From positions 1 through 23,556 of IMG/VR virus record IMGVR_UViG_3300042935_000263: 23,556 nucleotides of DNA, one strand, 5' to 3'. The DNA comes from a virus. The notes under the pieces were generated by a model. The model was not told the DNA's origin, made no database searches, and saw nothing but the letters and a program-made list of their open reading frames with translations. Shown piece by piece: positions 14,302-23,406 of the stretch (position 1 is the first letter of the stretch; the number at the start of each line of letters is the position of its first letter). The translations under genes and the position numbers were made by a program.

Positions 14302-15931
14302 TATAGTACGGGAACGCTCTGCCGTATTAAACAACTTTTCTGGAGGTCTAAACAACTTCTGGGATCCTTCTGCAATCGCTGACACTGAAGTTCCATTCCT
14401 ACAGAACCTAGAGTTTTCACCAACTGGTGCCCTATCTTCTAGGCCTTCTATATTTGACACTGGTGCAACTTTTCCTGAAGCCAGCACTTTTTTTAATATT
14501 CTAGGTTTTTACGTAGCTCAAAACGGTACACGATCTGCAATAGTCGTGTCGCCTACAAAGACTTATATCTGGAACTTAGCTAGCACTTGGACTGAAATTT
14601 GGAGCCACCCGGCAGCAGACTTTGTGCAGTATCAAGACTACGTAATCATGTGCCGCATCAATGGAGCTGGTGCATACTGGAACGCAAACGGAGCGCCGGG
14701 CTATAACGCTGGTACTGGCCTATGGACTGTAACTGGATCAAACACCTCCACCATTGCAACCATGCCCGCCGGTAGAGGAATTGAGCTTCACCAAGAACGC
14801 CTATTCTTGTTTGGCCCACTAGACAGCGCTTCTCAGTCCATTATGTACTGGTCAAACATCTCGGGTGAAATAGATGGTTTCCCTGGCAAAGACTGGCGCT
14901 GGTGGGAGCCTGCAACTAACCTGGTATCTGTAAACGGCGGAGATGGCCAATGGATCACTGGACTTGTTGCTGGATATAACGACATTACTATTTTTAGAAA
15001 CGCTTCGACTTTTAGATACACATTTAGCGAACTCCCAGAAGAAGGTACGATTGCTAAGGTTCAAGACGGCATTGGAGCTGAGAACCAATACTGTATAGCG
15101 CGTTACGAAAACAGCCTTTTTGTACTCAGCGCTGATCAGCTGTACCTTTACAATAACGGAAACTTTACATCGCTTAATGACCAGAAGGTTAGGTTTGAAG
15201 AGCAGGCTGGATCAGGTAACTTAAAGATACGTTACTCGGTGTCGATACTTGGCTCTCGAGCAATAGTTAACTACGGTGGTTCTCTCTACGTTGCGCAGCT
15301 TAAAACGGGAACATGGTCTACTTGGAAGTCCAGTACTGAAATTGGTAGATTAGTGCAGCTCCCAACTCCTGCAAACAATATTGGTGAGGCTAAGTTTGCC
15401 TACGGTGTTTCAGCTAGCGCAACAGCGGCAAAGTGGAAGATGTACAAAATGCTTGATCACGTTCACGATGATAGCGATCCTGAAGCCATTGAGTGCATTC
15501 TGCGCACAAAGATTTACGACTTTAATTCGCCCACCGAATGGAAAAGAATGTACTGGTGGTCTGCAGATGTCATGGCGTCTAATACGGTAATTGCAAAAGC
15601 GTTCCCTGTGTCTCTTTCGGCTATTCAGACAAGCTGGGATGCAATGGATTATTCAGGACCTGGTGACACTGAGTATGTTGATTGGGATAAGGAGAACGAT
15701 ACTTGGGATAACCCTACAGCCACAGCGTCCTTTGCGTCTACCACAGTAGACACCGGCTATACCTATAAGCAGCGTCTAAGCCTCAAACTGGACCATGGAC
15801 TACGCTTCCGTAGGGTATACTTTGAATTGTACTTAACCTCTGACGGGACGGTTAATACGTCGCCAGCCCAGATATTTAGCCTTACGCCAATGATTGGAAC
15901 AAAGGCTAAGACTTCAGATAGGATAACTTAA
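14294..15931 (+). CDS. Tail nozzle / stabilisation protein (T7 gp12-like)
   Basis: 545 residues, beta-rich with many Trp, Tyr and Gly and no membrane segment. The N-terminus VLNNFSGGLNNFWDPSAI--TEVPFLQNLEFSPTGALSSRP is the classic start of podovirus nozzle/stabilisation proteins. Repeated blade-like strands follow (QYQDYVIMCRINGAGAYWN, GLVAGYNDITIFRNASTFRY, YENSLFVLSADQLYLYNNG), consistent with a beta-propeller platform. It would form the hexameric nozzle closing the adaptor channel. The C-terminal ~130 residues (about 410-545) look like a separate beta sandwich. The start overlaps the adaptor by 8 nt and the stop overlaps the next gene (TAATG). Confidence 0.82.
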   Translation: MSDIVRERSAVLNNFSGGLNNFWDPSAIADTEVPFLQNLEFSPTGALSSRPSIFDTGATFPEASTFFNILGFYVAQNGTRSAIVVSPTKTYIWNLASTWTEIWSHPAADFVQYQDYVIMCRINGAGAYWNANGAPGYNAGTGLWTVTGSNTSTIATMPAGRGIELHQERLFLFGPLDSASQSIMYWSNISGEIDGFPGKDWRWWEPATNLVSVNGGDGQWITGLVAGYNDITIFRNASTFRYTFSELPEEGTIAKVQDGIGAENQYCIARYENSLFVLSADQLYLYNNGNFTSLNDQKVRFEEQAGSGNLKIRYSVSILGSRAIVNYGGSLYVAQLKTGTWSTWKSSTEIGRLVQLPTPANNIGEAKFAYGVSASATAAKWKMYKMLDHVHDDSDPEAIECILRTKIYDFNSPTEWKRMYWWSADVMASNTVIAKAFPVSLSAIQTSWDAMDYSGPGDTEYVDWDKENDTWDNPTATASFASTTVDTGYTYKQRLSLKLDHGLRFRRVYFELYLTSDGTVNTSPAQIFSLTPMIGTKAKTSDRIT

Positions 15932-16143
15932 TGCCTAACACAGGTCAATATAATCCTTATGCTGCTGGTCAAAAGGTTTACGGATCAGGTCGTTACAACC
16001 CAACAATGGGTCCAGTTGACAAAGCCGGATACGCAGATAGAGACAGAAAAAGAAAAGTTAAGTTGAACGCTCTTAGGGCTAAAAACAAGGCAAGTCAAAA
16101 AGGCGCCTTTGCTAGCTCTAGTGTCTTAAGGTACGGTAAATAA
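15931..16143 (+). CDS. Small basic virion-associated hypothetical protein
   Basis: 70 residues, very basic and Gly/Tyr-rich. The N-terminus has GQYNPYAAG and GRYNPTMGPVDKAGYADRDR, followed by a Lys/Arg helix (about 36-59) and SSVLRYGK at the end. The GPVDP-GY--RDR style resembles short structural-region proteins of actinophages of unknown function. Basic charge could suit DNA or capsid binding. It is linked by TAATG overlaps to both neighbours, so it is stoichiometrically coupled to the nozzle and next gene. No known domain is recognised. Confidence 0.72.
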   Translation: MPNTGQYNPYAAGQKVYGSGRYNPTMGPVDKAGYADRDRKRKVKLNALRAKNKASQKGAFASSSVLRYGK

Positions 16144-16637
16144 TGGCAACCACAGGAAAGAAAGCTACTGGAGCTGATCCAATGGCTAGCATTCTTAACG
16201 ATCCTCTATACCAAGAGGCTTTAAAGTCTTACTACAACGAAACTTATGTTCCTGGTTTAACTCAGAGTCAGTACAACATTGGACAGGCAAGAAACAACCT
16301 AGTTCAAAACGACTTAACTCGTGGTCAGGCTCAGAAAGAAGCCATTCAAAGGACCGCTGGTGGGTACGCTTCTCGTGGTTTTAGATCTCCAAAGATGGTT
16401 ACAAAAGACTTTGCGGCCATTCAGGGTAAGACTGCAGCTCAGCGTAGAGAAGAGCAAAACGTTATAAACTCTCAGCAGAATCAGCAAGATGTTCTTTATG
16501 GAGCAAACCCAGACCTAGGTGGTTTCTTTAAAAACCCTGCTGGCTATGGATCAATTGGTGCTGGTGCTCGTCGTGCATCTTTGGCCGAGCTGTTTAGCTT
16601 AACTGACAAATACAAAGACCTAGGAATGGGATACTAA
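16143..16637 (+). CDS. Helical virion-associated hypothetical protein
   Basis: 164 residues. Gln/Asn/Ala-rich and mostly helical (about 18-115), with a Gly-rich turn (about 120-145, NPDLGGFFKNPAGYGS) and a final helix. It has no Cys, signal peptide or membrane segment. It starts at a TAATG overlap and ends 1 nt before the next gene, within the run leading to the giant internal protein. Composition (Gln, Ala, Arg) is similar to small internal/ejection proteins of podoviruses, which exit the head with DNA. This is inference from context and composition. Confidence 0.68.
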   Translation: MATTGKKATGADPMASILNDPLYQEALKSYYNETYVPGLTQSQYNIGQARNNLVQNDLTRGQAQKEAIQRTAGGYASRGFRSPKMVTKDFAAIQGKTAAQRREEQNVINSQQNQQDVLYGANPDLGGFFKNPAGYGSIGAGARRASLAELFSLTDKYKDLGMGY

Positions 16638-16638
16638 C

Positions 16639-17868
16639 ATGGCCAAAGCACCCTACAACCCAGCTGATCCATTTAGAATAGGGGAAACTCTACGCTCTAT
16701 TGGCATTAACCCAAACATTTTTGTTCCTCAGGGGACAAAGCCTAAGCTTCCTACGCCACAAACAAGAGGTAGAGGTTACTACCTAGGACCAGAAAGTATT
16801 GACGTTGGAGTAAAAAAACCAACACCCAAGGCTACTCCTGGTGTTGGTTTTGGCTCTGGCCCAAGAAGCGCTGACGGCCGCGATGGATGGGATGGTAAGC
16901 GAGGACCTAGTGCTACACCTACTCCTGATGGCGGTGGGGGCGGTGGCTATGGAGCGCCTGCAGGAGATCCAACTGCTGCAATGTTTGACCCATTATTTGA
17001 TTTAATTAGAAGGCAAAGAGAGGCAGCAAACAACCGCTATGCAGCAAACAAGGGTGAAATTGAAAACATATTTGGCCAGCTAAGCAGCGCACGTAGAAGT
17101 GACGTAGCTAGCACAACTACTGCATACAACGCTCTTTCAAGTGCCGCTGCATCGAGATCTAACGCCGTTAACACAAACATTGATGCATCTGAAGCTGCAA
17201 GGCTTTCAGGTAACGAGTCAGTTTTGCAAAGCCTAGGACTTGGCGATGTTTCTTCTGCTCGTCTTGGTGACGTAGCTTCAGAGCAAGCAGCAACTGCAAA
17301 GAATGTTGAAGGTCTTAACTCTGCAAACTGGCAAGGATTGCTCAGCGCAATGGGAGCAAACGCTCAGGACATTATTTCTCAGGATGTTCAGAGCTATGGA
17401 TACCAGCAAGGAAGAGACGTGCAGGATCTTCAGCGCAGTCTTCAGAACTACCAGCAGGGCTTGGACACTCAGGAATTCCAAACTACAGCTAAAGCTGCTG
17501 AGGCTAAATTCCAGTACGGCGAATCTCAGAAAGCCGCACAAGCTTCTGCTGCAGCAGCATTTGCTAATGCAAAAAACGCAGCCGATAAGTTTGCTGCTGA
17601 GCAAGCTCAAGAACTACTTAAGAATGCTGACCCGCTTACTAGAGCAATTGCTCGCGGAACACAGGCAGGGTACCCTAACTTCAACCCTACAAAAGTTGAG
17701 CAGGCCTACTTTAACTGGATGTCTACTCGCGGAACTAGCCCAACCTCAGCCGGATTGACACAGTGGAACAAAGTAGCGGCTACTGCCGATGCTACAAAGT
17801 ATGCGGGTGGTCAGCTGTCTGAACGGGAAATGGGCGCACTTATCGAAGCCATCGGTAGTAGCTTTTAA
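16639..17868 (+). CDS. Ala/Gln-rich internal (ejection) protein candidate
   Basis: 409 residues. Residues 1-115 are Pro/Gly-rich and extended (FVPQGTKPKLPTP, GGGGGGYGAP). Residues about 120-330 are a long Ala/Gln/Ser helical region with coiled-coil character (RQREAANNRYAANKGEIENI, LQRSLQNYQQGLDTQEFQ, KAAQASAAAAFANAKNAADK). The last ~75 residues form a compact domain ending GGQLSEREMGALIEAIGSSF. This arrangement is typical of podovirus internal core proteins injected ahead of the DNA. Its position just before the 1836-residue protein supports that. No enzymatic motif is visible. The ATG follows the previous stop by 1 nt. Confidence 0.7.
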   Translation: MAKAPYNPADPFRIGETLRSIGINPNIFVPQGTKPKLPTPQTRGRGYYLGPESIDVGVKKPTPKATPGVGFGSGPRSADGRDGWDGKRGPSATPTPDGGGGGGYGAPAGDPTAAMFDPLFDLIRRQREAANNRYAANKGEIENIFGQLSSARRSDVASTTTAYNALSSAAASRSNAVNTNIDASEAARLSGNESVLQSLGLGDVSSARLGDVASEQAATAKNVEGLNSANWQGLLSAMGANAQDIISQDVQSYGYQQGRDVQDLQRSLQNYQQGLDTQEFQTTAKAAEAKFQYGESQKAAQASAAAAFANAKNAADKFAAEQAQELLKNADPLTRAIARGTQAGYPNFNPTKVEQAYFNWMSTRGTSPTSAGLTQWNKVAATADATKYAGGQLSEREMGALIEAIGSSF

Positions 17869-17885
17869 TATAGTAGGATTTAGCT

Positions 17886-20800
17886 ATGGCCCTAAACCCT
17901 GAGATACTCAAAGCGCTTGCTGGCGCTTCCGGAAAAACATCCGGTGCTTTTAACGCCGAAGCAGCTAATGCCGGCATGGCTACCAATCAAAAAACGGGGG
18001 CATGGAACCTTGGCCAGTCAATCATCGACATTCTTTCAACTGGTGGATACGCGTCTGCTGGTATTACTAGAAAGGTAGGAGAAAATGTTGCCTCTATCCA
18101 GCGTGGCGATCTTGGTGGCCTTCTTGATCTTCTTAATCCGCTATCTGTTCCCGGGGCAGCGGTAAAGGGTGTTCAGGAACGCAGAACTTACAGTGAAAAC
18201 TTACGCGATCTTGGCGTAGACAAAAACGTTTCAACATGGTTAGGTCTTGCGCTTGACATTGGTCTAGACCCAACAACTTACATTACTGGCGGAACTATTG
18301 CTGGTGTAAAAGGTGCTGCCGCCGGAGCTCGTTTGGCTTCTGCTGCAAATAAAGCAAATGCTGTAGTTGTTCGCTCTGCAGCTGAAGCTGCTGCGATGAA
18401 TTTGCCGGATGTTTCCCGCGCTTTTGTTCCTGTTGTTGAGCCGCTTACTCAAGGACAAAAACTTGGAAACTATTTAACTGGCGTTCTTCGTGGTTATGAT
18501 TTTAAACGCGCTGAGCGTGCTGCCGACATAAGCAATAAGAAAATAAATAAAGAGGCTCGTAAATACGCAAAAGAAACCGGTGACGTCACCTATGCTATTG
18601 GTGCAGTAAAAGCTGGAGGAAACCTAGGTAAGGCTGCTACTAGTGCAATTAAGAACGAGACTGCTTTAATAAACAGAGATAAGTTTATGGAGGCTGTTGC
18701 AAAAAGTCCTGTCTTGCAAGAGCGATACGCTAAGCGTTTTGAAAAACTTCAGGCTCAAACTAAAACTTTGAAAGATACCCGTTTTATCGATCCAAAAACC
18801 GCAAAAAAGGTTAATGCTGTCGAAGCCAGCGAAGCCGCTAAAGTTGCCCAACTTGAAGAGGCTGCACAGATCACTCCACCACCCGCAGCTGCAATTGAAG
18901 AAATTTCGCCTGCTGTTCCAGGCAGCGTGCGGGACGTGCAAGAAACTGTTGTTGCGGCTAATAGCCTTAAAAGCGAAGAATTGCTTAATGCAATAAACGC
19001 TGACAAAAAAGCCCGTGCTGCGGTAACTCGTCAGGCAAACAAGATTAAGAGTTCTTATTCTCAAATAGAAACCGAAATTCTTGATTACGCAAACAAGGTT
19101 GTTGATCCCGCAACTGGAAAAAAACTTGCCGAATCCGCGGGCACAAAAGAAGAACTTTTAGATTACATAGCAGAAGGCTTAGGTACAAATAAATTAAAAC
19201 CTACTGCAAATAGACTTGAAAGATTTGCTAAAGCAATCGGTACCACTAACGATCCAGCGCAAACAAAAGTAGAGCTAGTAAGAAAGACCTTAATTAGCCT
19301 GTCAAAGGATCTTAAAAAACTAGGAGATCTAGAGGAAAAAGCTGGAGCATACGCCAAGTTCCTTGAGAGCGGCGGTATAAATGCAACTACTGAAAACATT
19401 GCTGCTGCAATTGGAATAGTAAACTCTGCCGAAGTGGGCAAGCTTGTCGAAGAAGCGATAGACCTTGAGGGTGAGGTCAGCAAAAACATCTCAGACATTA
19501 TTGATGAGGTTGCAACCGGTACACCTGGTACAAGCGCAAAAACAACCGAAGAACTTGCTGACGACGCCACAAACTTAAGACTAAGCTCCGCTGAAGAGCT
19601 CATCGGCTATTTGGACTTTATTGAAAAAAGCGGATCTACAAGCGCTGACTTCAGAATTGAATCTATTCTTAGAAACGCCATTGAGTATGGGCCGTATGCA
19701 AAATTAGAAAAATTTGCGAAAAGAAAAGGTCAGTCCGTAAAAGAGTTAATTTGGGATGCGATAAACGGCGACAAGAGTGTCATTAACGACCCTAACTTCT
19801 CCATATCCCCAGAGGCAGTAAAACTTGATTTCTTTAGTTCCGAGGCGCGTTTTTCCGTACAAGACCTTATTGTCAATAAAGAACGAAAGCTTGTAGCAGG
19901 AAAGAGTAGGACGCCAGCAGAGGCGATTGCGGAAGAATCTGCGTTGTCTGGTATTCAAGAAAGCACACTTAGATTACTAGGCGTGCAAGTTGGTACTGAA
20001 GAAAACTTATTAATGCAACTTCGCAGGGGTGGCGTTAAGAAAATTGGCGAAAAGCTAAGTAAGAATTTTGTACCACAAAGACTTCACCTAACACTCTCCG
20101 ACATATTGCAATCAGCAATTAGGTCAGGCAAGGGAGACGCTTTTGCTGCTATTCGCTACCCTGGCGGTAAGTATCAAAACATTATGCCTAGCAACATTGA
20201 GTATGCATTTTTAACCTTAACAAGATACAAATCTCTTGGCCAGGAAATTAAACCAGGCACTGAAGCTTGGGAAGCAATTAAAAAGAGCCTTAATGAAAAC
20301 TACAAACTTCCTGATGCAAAAGATGGCGTAATTGTCAACAAAGATGTTGACGATTTCTTTATCCCAGCACCACATCTTAACCCTAAGCCGATAGAGGTTG
20401 ACGGTAAAACAATAACTCTTAAAAAAATACCAGATCTAGATAAAAAAATTGATAATGTAATTCAAGTAATGGCCGACACCTCAGATGAGCTGTTGTCAAT
20501 TCATGGGGCAAGAGCTGCTTCCGTTATGGCCAATGAGGCGTCTGATGCAATGCAAAAGGGTAAGGAGTTTTTCCTTGAGTTATTTGAACTGCTTGATGCT
20601 AGAAGCGGATTCCTAAAAAATCTTCCCGACCTAGTTAAAGCATCTCCCGGAAACCCCACGAAGTTCCTTGGGCCAGGTGTCCCAGCAAAAAACGTCAGTG
20701 GATTAAACAAAATCACTGGTCTTATGAAATCGCTTATTTTGTCATCTGCAAAAAGCGCTGGTAAATTTAAAGACCCTAAAGTGGCTGACGAAATTAAAGA

Positions 20801-23396
20801 ACTTATTATTAACATGTTTATGAAAAACCTTGTTAATGAAAACGACAAAAAGTTAATAGCAAAAATTGGGGCTAACGCGGCTGCGCAAGTAGCTTCGGAG
20901 GTAAGACACCAGTTTGACGAAGTTTACAAGGCTGTTAAAAAAGAAATTAACATGACCGATGCAATGGGTGCTACTAAGCGAACCGTTAAAGTAACACCTG
21001 CTCAAAAGGCAAAAGGTAAAGAAGCTAGATTTAGGTCTACCAAAGAAGAGTATAAAAAAGCAGAGTCACTTGTTCCGCAAACCTTAAAAGCGCAAGAACC
21101 AAGACTTGCAGAAGAAATTGCAAATCCTGCACCACTGGGAGATGAGGATAGCAACATATTCACCAACCTAGCATCCGGTGACGAGCTAGAAGATATTTTA
21201 ACTGTTGCTATAGGCGAGGTCACTGACAATAGGCTGAGTGCCCGCTACATGACTGCAATGAGTGGTCGGTTTGGAATTGGTCTTGGCGGAAAAACTATTA
21301 TTGGTGGTGTTGAATATAAAAACATTACATCAAGCACACATTACTTTACTCTTTCGTTAAAGCGCTTGGCTGAAAAGCACGGAGGCGATATAGCTAAAAT
21401 TGACGACGCCTTTAAGCTTGTGCAGCAATGGGGTAAAGAAATGTACCAAAACTTTGAAGCTGGAAGATCCGAGATTCCATTTTCTCAGTGGTTACAGACT
21501 GCAAAGACCGGCAATGTTGATCTAGAAATTGCAGACGATCTATCTTTTATGGTCGACGCGTTATTTGGTGTAGACCCTTCCGATGTGCCAGTGGGTGTGT
21601 TTAGTCAGAGCTTTAAGCAGCCTTATTTTGCTGATGAACTAAACAGAATTTTTTCGGTTAAGGGATTCTTTGATATTGGTGAAGAGCAAGCATTTAAGTT
21701 ACCAGGCGACATTGGTCCAATGGGCGTTAAATATTCTTGGGCTAGGGCTGACGTTGACACCCTTAAACAAGGGGCTAAGGGTAAGCCGTTTAACTCTCTT
21801 ACATTCTTAGCTAACTACGCACAATCCTTGCACGCAGTGCAGACTCGAATTGGTATTGGTCAGTCCTACAGTTCCGCTATGGGTAGGACTCTAAAAGAAC
21901 TTAAAGATGAAGGACTCACCCCTTCTGAAATAAGTAAGGGTTTTATAAAAGTTGATCCCGAAGATGAATTTGGTAAGTTCCTTGATCCAGAGATGCTTTT
22001 TGATGCTAGTGAACTTGAAAGAATGAAGTACATTAAGAAGTATCTTACGTACGAGCGTTCGTTTAGTAATGAGACTGTACAAGAAGTAGTCAACATGGTT
22101 GACATGATAACTAGCATTCTAAAGGCGTCTCAAACAACTTGGAGAATGGGACACCACGTAACAACCTCTGTTGGTGAAGGTCTTATGAACACCCTTGCTG
22201 GTGTAACCCCTAAGTATTACAGCAATGCTTTCGAGATTCTCACTAAGTACGATTCAACAACATACAAGCCAGGCGACAATCCTTTTAAGCAATACATGGA
22301 TTATGCTTCGCCAAAGGGTATGCAACTTAAATACGATCAGGTCGGCACAATCAGCTTTGTTAACTCTACAACAGGCTCTGTTACCCTTGCTCCAGAAAGC
22401 GCAGTCATGGCTCTTGCAGATGAGCTTGGCATAATTATCCGAGGAGGTGCCGGTGCGGTAGAAGATATTGACATGCGCGGAGTGGGCGCACTTTCTGGTG
22501 GCTTTGTTGGTGGAGTAAGTAAAGTAAACGACAAGCTTTCTGGCATCAGCGCAGCCCGTGATAATTTCTTCCGCTTGGCGCACTTTATTAAAGAGATTGA
22601 AAAGGGTGGCGTCTACGGATCGCTAGAAGAAGCTGCGGTTGCAGCTGCACAGGTAGTAACGACTTATCACCCAACAGTTTATGGATTGTCTGCTTTTGAG
22701 CGTAAGTACATGCGTCGCGCTGTTTACTTCTACACTTGGCAGCGAATTGCGGCAACTAAGGTATTCCAACTAATTGTGCAACAGCCAGGCACCATTACAA
22801 TTCCATCTAAGATCCAATATGCGTTCTCAGAGGCAAATGGTTTCAACCCAGAGTCATTTGGAGATCCATGGGATCCTAATGGCATATACGCTTCATGGAA
22901 CACAGGCAACCTATACGGTCCACAGTTCCAGGGTCCAAATGGTCCAGGCGACGCATGGGGCTTTGGGCCTGCTGTACCACAGCTAGACATCCTAAACAGC
23001 TTGTTCAGCGGCTACACCGTACAGCCTGGCCAGACGGGCCTAGACGCCGTTACAAGGGGCACACAGAACCTTGCAGGCCAGAACCTATCGCCAATGCCTA
23101 AGTGGTTTGCTGAGCTCACCACGGGCAATAGGGTGGGTACTGGTGGCGACATCAGGAACCCACTAGAATATGCTATTGATCAGGTTGGTGGTATTAACAC
23201 AATATCCAAGATAACTGGGCTAGGTCAGGAGCCAGAAAAGACTCTTACTCCTACTGAACAGGCCGAAAAGAAGACTAGACTATTGATCAACTGGTTACTT
23301 GGTCAGAAGCTGCAGGATTACTCAACTTCACAGACACAGAAACAGTGGTCTTTTGATCAAAGCAAAGCACTAAAGAACATGTTCCCAACACCATAA
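17886..23396 (+). CDS. Giant internal/ejection virion protein
   Basis: 1836 residues in one uninterrupted frame, with AGGA 7-8 nt before the ATG. The N-terminal part has WLGLALDIGLDPTTYITGG (118-136), a motif shared by large phage internal proteins, followed by Ala/Gly-rich and long charged helical regions (about 200-700) and a mixed middle. Near the C-terminus are WRMGHHVTTS...GLMNTLAGV (1419-1440), DNFFRLAHFIKEIEKGG (from 1559) and E1605...FYTWQRI (1615-1621). This run of motifs recurs in giant virion proteins of many aquatic phages. It probably leaves the head during infection and helps DNA cross the envelope. No transglycosylase, protease or polymerase signature was seen. The last ~150 residues are Gly/Pro/Trp-rich and then helical. 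A scaffold-like core role is also possible. Confidence 0.82.
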   Translation: MALNPEILKALAGASGKTSGAFNAEAANAGMATNQKTGAWNLGQSIIDILSTGGYASAGITRKVGENVASIQRGDLGGLLDLLNPLSVPGAAVKGVQERRTYSENLRDLGVDKNVSTWLGLALDIGLDPTTYITGGTIAGVKGAAAGARLASAANKANAVVVRSAAEAAAMNLPDVSRAFVPVVEPLTQGQKLGNYLTGVLRGYDFKRAERAADISNKKINKEARKYAKETGDVTYAIGAVKAGGNLGKAATSAIKNETALINRDKFMEAVAKSPVLQERYAKRFEKLQAQTKTLKDTRFIDPKTAKKVNAVEASEAAKVAQLEEAAQITPPPAAAIEEISPAVPGSVRDVQETVVAANSLKSEELLNAINADKKARAAVTRQANKIKSSYSQIETEILDYANKVVDPATGKKLAESAGTKEELLDYIAEGLGTNKLKPTANRLERFAKAIGTTNDPAQTKVELVRKTLISLSKDLKKLGDLEEKAGAYAKFLESGGINATTENIAAAIGIVNSAEVGKLVEEAIDLEGEVSKNISDIIDEVATGTPGTSAKTTEELADDATNLRLSSAEELIGYLDFIEKSGSTSADFRIESILRNAIEYGPYAKLEKFAKRKGQSVKELIWDAINGDKSVINDPNFSISPEAVKLDFFSSEARFSVQDLIVNKERKLVAGKSRTPAEAIAEESALSGIQESTLRLLGVQVGTEENLLMQLRRGGVKKIGEKLSKNFVPQRLHLTLSDILQSAIRSGKGDAFAAIRYPGGKYQNIMPSNIEYAFLTLTRYKSLGQEIKPGTEAWEAIKKSLNENYKLPDAKDGVIVNKDVDDFFIPAPHLNPKPIEVDGKTITLKKIPDLDKKIDNVIQVMADTSDELLSIHGARAASVMANEASDAMQKGKEFFLELFELLDARSGFLKNLPDLVKASPGNPTKFLGPGVPAKNVSGLNKITGLMKSLILSSAKSAGKFKDPKVADEIKELIINMFMKNLVNENDKKLIAKIGANAAAQVASEVRHQFDEVYKAVKKEINMTDAMGATKRTVKVTPAQKAKGKEARFRSTKEEYKKAESLVPQTLKAQEPRLAEEIANPAPLGDEDSNIFTNLASGDELEDILTVAIGEVTDNRLSARYMTAMSGRFGIGLGGKTIIGGVEYKNITSSTHYFTLSLKRLAEKHGGDIAKIDDAFKLVQQWGKEMYQNFEAGRSEIPFSQWLQTAKTGNVDLEIADDLSFMVDALFGVDPSDVPVGVFSQSFKQPYFADELNRIFSVKGFFDIGEEQAFKLPGDIGPMGVKYSWARADVDTLKQGAKGKPFNSLTFLANYAQSLHAVQTRIGIGQSYSSAMGRTLKELKDEGLTPSEISKGFIKVDPEDEFGKFLDPEMLFDASELERMKYIKKYLTYERSFSNETVQEVVNMVDMITSILKASQTTWRMGHHVTTSVGEGLMNTLAGVTPKYYSNAFEILTKYDSTTYKPGDNPFKQYMDYASPKGMQLKYDQVGTISFVNSTTGSVTLAPESAVMALADELGIIIRGGAGAVEDIDMRGVGALSGGFVGGVSKVNDKLSGISAARDNFFRLAHFIKEIEKGGVYGSLEEAAVAAAQVVTTYHPTVYGLSAFERKYMRRAVYFYTWQRIAATKVFQLIVQQPGTITIPSKIQYAFSEANGFNPESFGDPWDPNGIYASWNTGNLYGPQFQGPNGPGDAWGFGPAVPQLDILNSLFSGYTVQPGQTGLDAVTRGTQNLAGQNLSPMPKWFAELTTGNRVGTGGDIRNPLEYAIDQVGGINTISKITGLGQEPEKTLTPTEQAEKKTRLLINWLLGQKLQDYSTSQTQKQWSFDQSKALKNMFPTP

Positions 23397-23406
23397 CGGA
23401 GATACT

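Noticed and set aside
18666-19603. Several long minus-strand frames opposite the giant gene
   Set aside because: Long antisense frames are expected under a 5.5-kb Ala/Lys/Glu-rich gene; no motifs, no coherent operon.
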